A stretch of DNA of 17,815 bases from Anaerolineales bacterium (GTDB lineage: Bacteria > Chloroflexota > Anaerolineae > Anaerolineales > Anaerolineaceae). The notes under the pieces are model-generated. The model made no database searches and had not been told where the DNA came from. It saw only the letters and a list, made by a program, of their open reading frames with translations. Location: contig JAGVAB010000150.1 in the NCBI GenBank assembly GCA_020060485.1, positions 1 to 17,815 on the forward strand, in the 5' to 3' direction. The position numbers and the translations under genes are program-made. The stretch's first letter is position 1. Each line of letters begins with the position of its first letter. Of this stretch, positions 13,920-17,815 are shown piece after piece.

Positions 13920-14894
13920 TTAACCCTGAAGCAGTTTTCGCATGAGTACACTGGCGGCAATTGCATCCTGTTTGCCCAAAACAGATGCGATCTCATTCAT
14001 GTCAGCTTTATCGAGCAATGACTCAAGAAAATCCAGCCAAAGAGCGCTTTCATTGACTGCGTCCCGGCCGTTTTCCCGGTAGGGGAATTGGTCGATTGTC
14101 ATATAACCTTCATAGCCGGTTGTGCGCAGCCAGTAGAAGAATTCAAGGAATTCGAGGGTATGTACACTGCCGACAATCAGATCATCATCCCAGAGACGGT
14201 AATTATCATTAATGTGAATGTGCTTTAGACGATCGCCATACATTTTGCAAAGGGCGACAGATTCAGCCGGAGACTCGTATCCCAGGAGAGCGTGTCCATA
14301 ATCCAGGGCAATGCCCAGATTTTCTGCGCCAATGGCTTCGCACATCAACAGAGTTGTTCCAACCGTGCTGATATAGGAATGCGTGCGCGGCTCTTTGATC
14401 TTGTATTCCATGGTGATGGTCATATCTTTACGGTAGGCGCAAAGCTCAGCAATTGCGTCCGAGAACAATTGCCGCTCTTTGATGTAGTCGGCTGAAAAAA
14501 TATAATCAAACCCATCCTGTCCCGGCCAGGTGGTTAGAATACGGCAATCAATTTCTGCAGCAAAATCGATCGCGTCTTTCGCGTCAGCAATTGCCTGAGC
14601 CCTGACACCGGGATCTACAGAAGAAAAACTCCCTTTCTGGTAGATCGGATTTGCAAAGGTGTCCACTGCAACCGATGCTGCTTTTAATCCGGTTCGTTTC
14701 AGGTTTTCCTTGATGCGGGCCTTGTTCTGGATGAATTCCTGGGTCATTACCAGATCAACTGCTGTGAGCAGGGGGATGCTCCTGGCCCGATCAAATAATT
14801 CATCCATAAAGAATTTTTCGCCATAGGCCGCACAATAACGATCATTGCAGGACCCTACATTTCCAAGGAAAACAGAATACTTTCGGTTTGTCAT
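13920..14894 (-). CDS. TIM-barrel sugar isomerase, L-rhamnose isomerase (RhaI)-like
   Basis: The 324-residue protein shows the metal-dependent sugar isomerase pattern: E163 (TMEYKIKEP), D198 and H201 (LDYGHA), H227 with ND (HIHIND), the DDD motif at 236-238 (WDDDLIVGS), and D268. From memory, EYK...EP, D-x2-H, H-x-ND and DDDL-x-VGS match the L-rhamnose isomerase of the Pseudomonas stutzeri type, not the E. coli RhaA. The protein is shorter than those enzymes, and related epimerases share part of the pattern, so the sugar could be L-rhamnose, L-fucose-like or a rare ketose. It is the first gene of the operon, with GGAGGC before its ATG and a LacI-type site just upstream. The next gene starts one base after its stop. 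Confidence 0.78.
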   Translation of the reverse strand: MTNRKYSVFLGNVGSCNDRYCAAYGEKFFMDELFDRARSIPLLTAVDLVMTQEFIQNKARIKENLKRTGLKAASVAVDTFANPIYQKGSFSSVDPGVRAQAIADAKDAIDFAAEIDCRILTTWPGQDGFDYIFSADYIKERQLFSDAIAELCAYRKDMTITMEYKIKEPRTHSYISTVGTTLLMCEAIGAENLGIALDYGHALLGYESPAESVALCKMYGDRLKHIHINDNYRLWDDDLIVGSVHTLEFLEFFYWLRTTGYEGYMTIDQFPYRENGRDAVNESALWLDFLESLLDKADMNEIASVLGKQDAIAASVLMRKLLQG

Positions 14895-15049
14895 GTTAGC
14901 CTCCTTCTAAGTGATTAGATTGGTTTGTTCGTGAATGGCAGTGGATGAGTTCTTATCAATCCTGTCAAAAAATACTGCAAAATCAGAAATGTGTGTACCA
15001 GGTGTGGTGTCACTCTGGCATTCAGACCTGCATTTCCGGCAAAATCAAG
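14895..15049 (-). promoter_or_regulatory. Gap between the kinase and the isomerase operon
   Basis: This 155-base gap contains the operator-like site at 14906-14919 and a TTGACA on the minus strand (14968-14963), but no good -10 element 16-18 bases after it. The operon may have a weak regulated promoter here or be read through from the kinase gene. Confidence 0.35.
14906..14919. promoter_or_regulatory. Second LacI-type operator candidate, before the isomerase operon
   Basis: TCTAAGTGATTAGA matches the perfect palindrome upstream of the LacI gene (TCTAATCGATTAGA) at 12 of 14 positions and keeps both 5-base arms, TCTAA and TTAGA. It lies immediately upstream of the ribosome binding site of the RhaI-like gene. 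Confidence 0.6.
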
Positions 15050-16552
15050 TCAGGAAGGTTGCTGCAGGATCGGCTGTGCCCCAGTGTGCTTTAGAAAATT
15101 TTGATATTCTTCTTGCCACACCCCCGGACTTTGCGGAAAAAAATCTTCGGTTGGGAATGATAAACGGATCAACTCCCGGCCTTCCGCATGGCTGTTGATG
15201 TCACCGAGAGCAATCATTTGCAGCATGATATTGCCAATTGCGGTTGCTTCTTCGGGGCCGACGATGACAGGCATGTTCAAGGCATTTGCTGCGAATTGGC
15301 AAAGCATCTTGTTGCGGGTTCCCCCGCCAACGATATGGAAAGCTTCCGGTTTAGTTCCCAGGATATCTGTGAGTTTATCGATGGTGTGCCGATATTTGAA
15401 TGCAAGACTTTCCAGACAAACGCGGATGATCTCTCCTTTGGTCTGTGGGATGGATTGCCCTGTTGCGCGGCAAGTTTCCTGGATCGTTCTGGACATATTC
15501 TCGGGGATGGTGAATTGCGGTTGTTCGGGATCAATGGAAGCCAGAAATGGTTTGGCGTTGTCAGCCATCAGGATCAATTCTTCCCAGGTGTGATTTTGTC
15601 CTTCCAGCGCCCAGCCCCGCCGGCATTCCTGGAGCAGCCATAAGTTGGGAATGTTTTTTAACAAACGGATGGTATGAAACACCCCTCCCTCATTGCCAAA
15701 ATTATATTTTTGCACTTTGTCTGTCAGAACTGGTTTGGGGGTTTCTACGCCCAGCAATCCCCATGTTCCGGAACTGAGATAGGCAAAATTTTTGATTTTC
15801 GTTGGCACGGCAGCCACAGCCGCTGCGGTATCTGCTGTGGCTGTGGCGATGACAGGCAGTGGCAAAAGGCCGGTTTCCATGAGGATGGGCTGTTTGACCT
15901 GTTCAAGTACTTGTCCGGCATCAAGGATGTCTGGAAAGATATGTTCCGGAATACCCAATGCCTTGATCATGGGCAAAGCCCACTTTCTGGCGCTGACATC
16001 CAGTAACTGGGTGTTTGAAGCATTGGTGTATTCACAAACACCCCTGCCGGTCAACCAATAATTGATAATGTCAGGGATCATCAAGAATTTATGCGCAATG
16101 CCAAGTGCCGATGATCCCGACTTTGCCATTTTCAGCAGATGGTACAGGGAATTGATTTGCATGAATTGCAGGCCAGTCGTCATGAAAATTTCCTGCCGGG
16201 AGATATGTTTGCAGGCCTCTTCGATCATGCCGTCTGTGTGCGGGTCACGATAACAGTAGGGATTACTGATGATGTTGCCTTCTTTGTCAAACAGCGCAAA
16301 GTCCAGACCCCACGTATCCACCCCAATCCCCACGAGATTGTCTTTGTATTCGCTGGCTGCCTTGCATAGACCGAGTTTGACATGGTTGAAGATGTTCAAA
16401 ATGTCCCAGTAATAATGGTCCAGTGCTTTGACATAACCATTATCAAAACGGGTGAGGATTTCCAGATCTAACTGGCTGCCTTGATAGCTGCCAAGAATGC
16501 AGCGTCCATTGGAAGCACCGATATCGAAAGCGATGTATTTTCTGGTTTGCAT
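15050..16552 (-). CDS. rhaB: FGGY-family carbohydrate kinase, rhamnulokinase-like
   Basis: From the preferred start the protein has 500 residues, normal for FGGY kinases. The N-terminal ATPase-fold strand is YIAFDIGASNGR (6-17). GVDTWGLDFALFD (77-89) and YCYRDPHTDGM (99-109) are typical of rhamnulokinase. D241 (TADTAAAV) is the catalytic base, SSGTWGLLG (260-268) the phosphate loop, and VGGGTRNK the C-terminal adenosine site. RhaB phosphorylates L-rhamnulose at O1; other 6-deoxyketoses or ketoses are possible substrates. The ATG at 16552 is chosen over a TTG at 16588 because it removes overlap with the LacI gene, has AGGA upstream and starts directly at the kinase fold. It lies 19 bases after the LacI stop and is probably co-transcribed with it. 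The specific symbol is tentative. Confidence 0.85.
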   Translation of the reverse strand: MQTRKYIAFDIGASNGRCILGSYQGSQLDLEILTRFDNGYVKALDHYYWDILNIFNHVKLGLCKAASEYKDNLVGIGVDTWGLDFALFDKEGNIISNPYCYRDPHTDGMIEEACKHISRQEIFMTTGLQFMQINSLYHLLKMAKSGSSALGIAHKFLMIPDIINYWLTGRGVCEYTNASNTQLLDVSARKWALPMIKALGIPEHIFPDILDAGQVLEQVKQPILMETGLLPLPVIATATADTAAAVAAVPTKIKNFAYLSSGTWGLLGVETPKPVLTDKVQKYNFGNEGGVFHTIRLLKNIPNLWLLQECRRGWALEGQNHTWEELILMADNAKPFLASIDPEQPQFTIPENMSRTIQETCRATGQSIPQTKGEIIRVCLESLAFKYRHTIDKLTDILGTKPEAFHIVGGGTRNKMLCQFAANALNMPVIVGPEEATAIGNIMLQMIALGDINSHAEGRELIRLSFPTEDFFPQSPGVWQEEYQNFLKHTGAQPILQQPS

Positions 16553-16571
16553 GGTGGATGCATCCTGCGGG

Positions 16572-17561
16572 TCAATAAATCGGCTCAATTAAATCGATAC
16601 GAGGCGGCTCAGTATTGCCGTTTATGCGGTCCAGAAGGAATTCAACAGCGCGTTTTGAGATTTCTTCGTAATTCTGGCTGACAACAGGCAGTGGTGGGGT
16701 GAGCAGTTTGTTCCAGGGTGAATTAAAAAATCCGCCGGCGACCTGTACCTGTTCCGGGATCGCAACATTCATTTTCCTCAGCGCATCTGCTACATCTATC
16801 AGAATGTTTTCGGTTGTTGTCAAGATTCCATCCGGCATCCCGTTTGATTCAATATGCTTTAATAGCGATTTTTCCACGCTTTCGTCTGAAGAATATTGGA
16901 AAATGTAAATTAAATCCTCGGTGGGGGGAATGCCATTTTCTTGCAATGCTTGAAGATAACCATCCACGCGTTCCAATGCTGAAGATGCCTCATCACTAAA
17001 AGAGATACAAAGAATACGCCGGCATCCATTGTGGATCAGGTCTTGGGTTACTTTTCTGGCAGCTTCTTTGTGATCCGTTTTAACGATATCCGCAGGTACG
17101 CCTTTCACTTCTCGGTCGACGAACACGACCGGCAGCCCTTCCTGTAAAAGACGGTTGATGAGATTGGCGTTGCTGCAGGAGGTTGGTATGTAGAGCAGGC
17201 CGTCAATGGATTGACTGGCCAGGGTATTGATCATTTTTCCTTCACGTTCACAATTCTCATGTGCGCTGGCAAGGATGAGGCCATAATCATGTTTTGCCAG
17301 GTTTTTCTCGATCGAGTTTACCAGGTTTGAAACAAAAGGGGAGATCAGGCTTTGGACGAGGAGGCCAACTGTTCGCGTGCTTCCTTTTTTGAGGCTGCGC
17401 GCAATTGCATGCGGTCGATAACCCAGGTCATTGATAGCTGTCAGGATCTTTTGGCGGGTGTCCTTTTGAACAGGTCGGGGGCCATTATTGATTACGTAAG
17501 AAACGGTTGCTTCGGATACCCCTGCGGCTCTGGCTACATCTTTCATTGTTGGACGTTTCAT
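16572..17561 (-). CDS. LacI/GalR-family transcriptional repressor
   Basis: The 329-residue protein has the complete LacI layout. The helix-turn-helix is TMKDVARAAGVSEATVSYVI (5-24) and the hinge helix is near 52-60 (AIARSLKKG). A periplasmic-binding-protein-like effector domain follows (about 64-329), with VGLLVQ, IDGLLYIP, VVFVDRE and a C-terminal FLLDRINGN dimer segment. It is probably a repressor released by a sugar or sugar phosphate of the adjacent pathway. A perfect palindrome with central CG, as in LacI-type operators, lies across its own expected transcription start, so autoregulation is likely. It is the first gene of a two-gene unit with the kinase. Confidence 0.93.
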   Translation of the reverse strand: MKRPTMKDVARAAGVSEATVSYVINNGPRPVQKDTRQKILTAINDLGYRPHAIARSLKKGSTRTVGLLVQSLISPFVSNLVNSIEKNLAKHDYGLILASAHENCEREGKMINTLASQSIDGLLYIPTSCSNANLINRLLQEGLPVVFVDREVKGVPADIVKTDHKEAARKVTQDLIHNGCRRILCISFSDEASSALERVDGYLQALQENGIPPTEDLIYIFQYSSDESVEKSLLKHIESNGMPDGILTTTENILIDVADALRKMNVAIPEQVQVAGGFFNSPWNKLLTPPLPVVSQNYEEISKRAVEFLLDRINGNTEPPRIDLIEPIY

Positions 17562-17616
17562 ATGCGGAGACCTTGATTGGATAAAGGATTGGAATACAAG
17601 ATGAAAAACTGAACGG

Positions 17617-17630
17617 TCTAATCGATTAGA
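17617..17630. promoter_or_regulatory. Perfect 14-bp LacI-type operator
   Basis: TCTAATCGATTAGA is fully self-complementary with a central CG, the form expected for a LacI-family site. It covers the predicted transcription start of the LacI promoter, so bound repressor would block initiation. Confidence 0.75.
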
Positions 17631-17633
17631 TCA

Positions 17634-17662
17634 ATAATACAGATAATGAAAATATTTGTCAA
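17634..17662 (-). promoter_or_regulatory. Consensus sigma-70 promoter of the LacI-kinase operon
   Basis: On the minus strand TTGACA (17662-17657) is followed after exactly 17 bases by TATTAT (17639-17634). The expected start near 17627 gives a leader of about 66 bases and falls inside the operator palindrome. Confidence 0.8.
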
Positions 17663-17782
17663 GCATGAATTTTCGAGACTTTTCTGCCTGCATCCTGAGT
17701 GATTTTGAGAATGCGATAAAACTGCAAGGAATGAGTATAAGGCAATTGCATCAAAATTCTTTTCTACGATAAATGAATATTT

Positions 17783-17815
17783 ACCCCACCCCTAACCCCG
17801 CCCCAGGGCGGGGAA
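17783..17815. repeat. C-rich hairpin repeat, cut by the window edge
   Basis: After an ACCCCACCCCTAA tract, CCCCGCCC (17796-17803) and GGGCGGGG (17806-17813) form an almost loop-free inverted repeat. It contrasts strongly with the A+T-rich sequence before it. It resembles dispersed intergenic palindromic (REP/MITE-like) elements. No second copy is in the window. Confidence 0.5.

Noticed and set aside
16553..16588. N-terminal extension of the kinase from a TTG start
   Set aside because: It would overlap the LacI stop, and the kinase fold begins directly at the internal ATG, which has AGGA upstream.
1..17815. CRISPR array, tRNA/rRNA, insertion sequence or phage genes
   Set aside because: No regularly spaced repeats, cloverleaf-like sequence, transposase or phage-type protein was seen on either strand.

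Overview
The window looks like a bacterial chromosome segment of moderate G+C. It carries catabolic and central-metabolism genes only: no rRNA, tRNA, CRISPR array, transposase or phage gene was seen. A fused E1 alpha-beta 2-oxoacid dehydrogenase, a tungsten-type aldehyde oxidoreductase and a C-rich hairpin repeat at the right edge would fit an anaerobic Chloroflexota bacterium (Anaerolineae-like). That assignment is inference from gene style, not a database result.

Left block, plus strand (1-4480): a 5'-truncated M24 (creatinase/aminopeptidase P) fold protein that has lost several metal ligands, then an aldehyde:ferredoxin oxidoreductase (AOR), then a MoaD/ThiS-like small protein ending in Gly-Gly. 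The spacing suggests one operon. It is closed by a hairpin-plus-T-tract terminator at 3118-3163. A 511-base non-coding stretch follows, holding a perfect 14-bp palindrome, and then a SorC-family regulator.

Middle block, plus strand (4633-8090): an E1 protein with alpha and beta subunits fused in one chain overlaps by one base an E2 acyltransferase with a lipoyl domain and two subunit-binding domains. Together they are most of a pyruvate/acetoin-type dehydrogenase complex. E3 is absent from the window. A hairpin at 8118-8146 separates them from the convergent block.

Right block, minus strand (17561 to 8269), read in transcription order: a LacI-family repressor and a rhamnulokinase-like kinase; then a tightly coupled set of RhaI-like sugar isomerase, mutarotase, class II aldolase and a second TIM-barrel isomerase; then an MDR-family dehydrogenase overlapping by four bases a mannitol-dehydrogenase-family protein. 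The logical core is mutarotation, aldose-ketose isomerisation, 1-phosphorylation and retro-aldol cleavage, as for L-rhamnose or a related deoxysugar. The final two dehydrogenases resemble an L-sorbose-1-phosphate reductase / hexitol-phosphate dehydrogenase relay. No transporter is present.

The clearest regulatory signal is a consensus promoter (TTGACA-17-TATTAT) upstream of the LacI gene, with a perfect 14-bp palindrome across its expected start point. A 12/14 match to this palindrome lies just upstream of the isomerase operon. The two probably define the repressor's local regulon.
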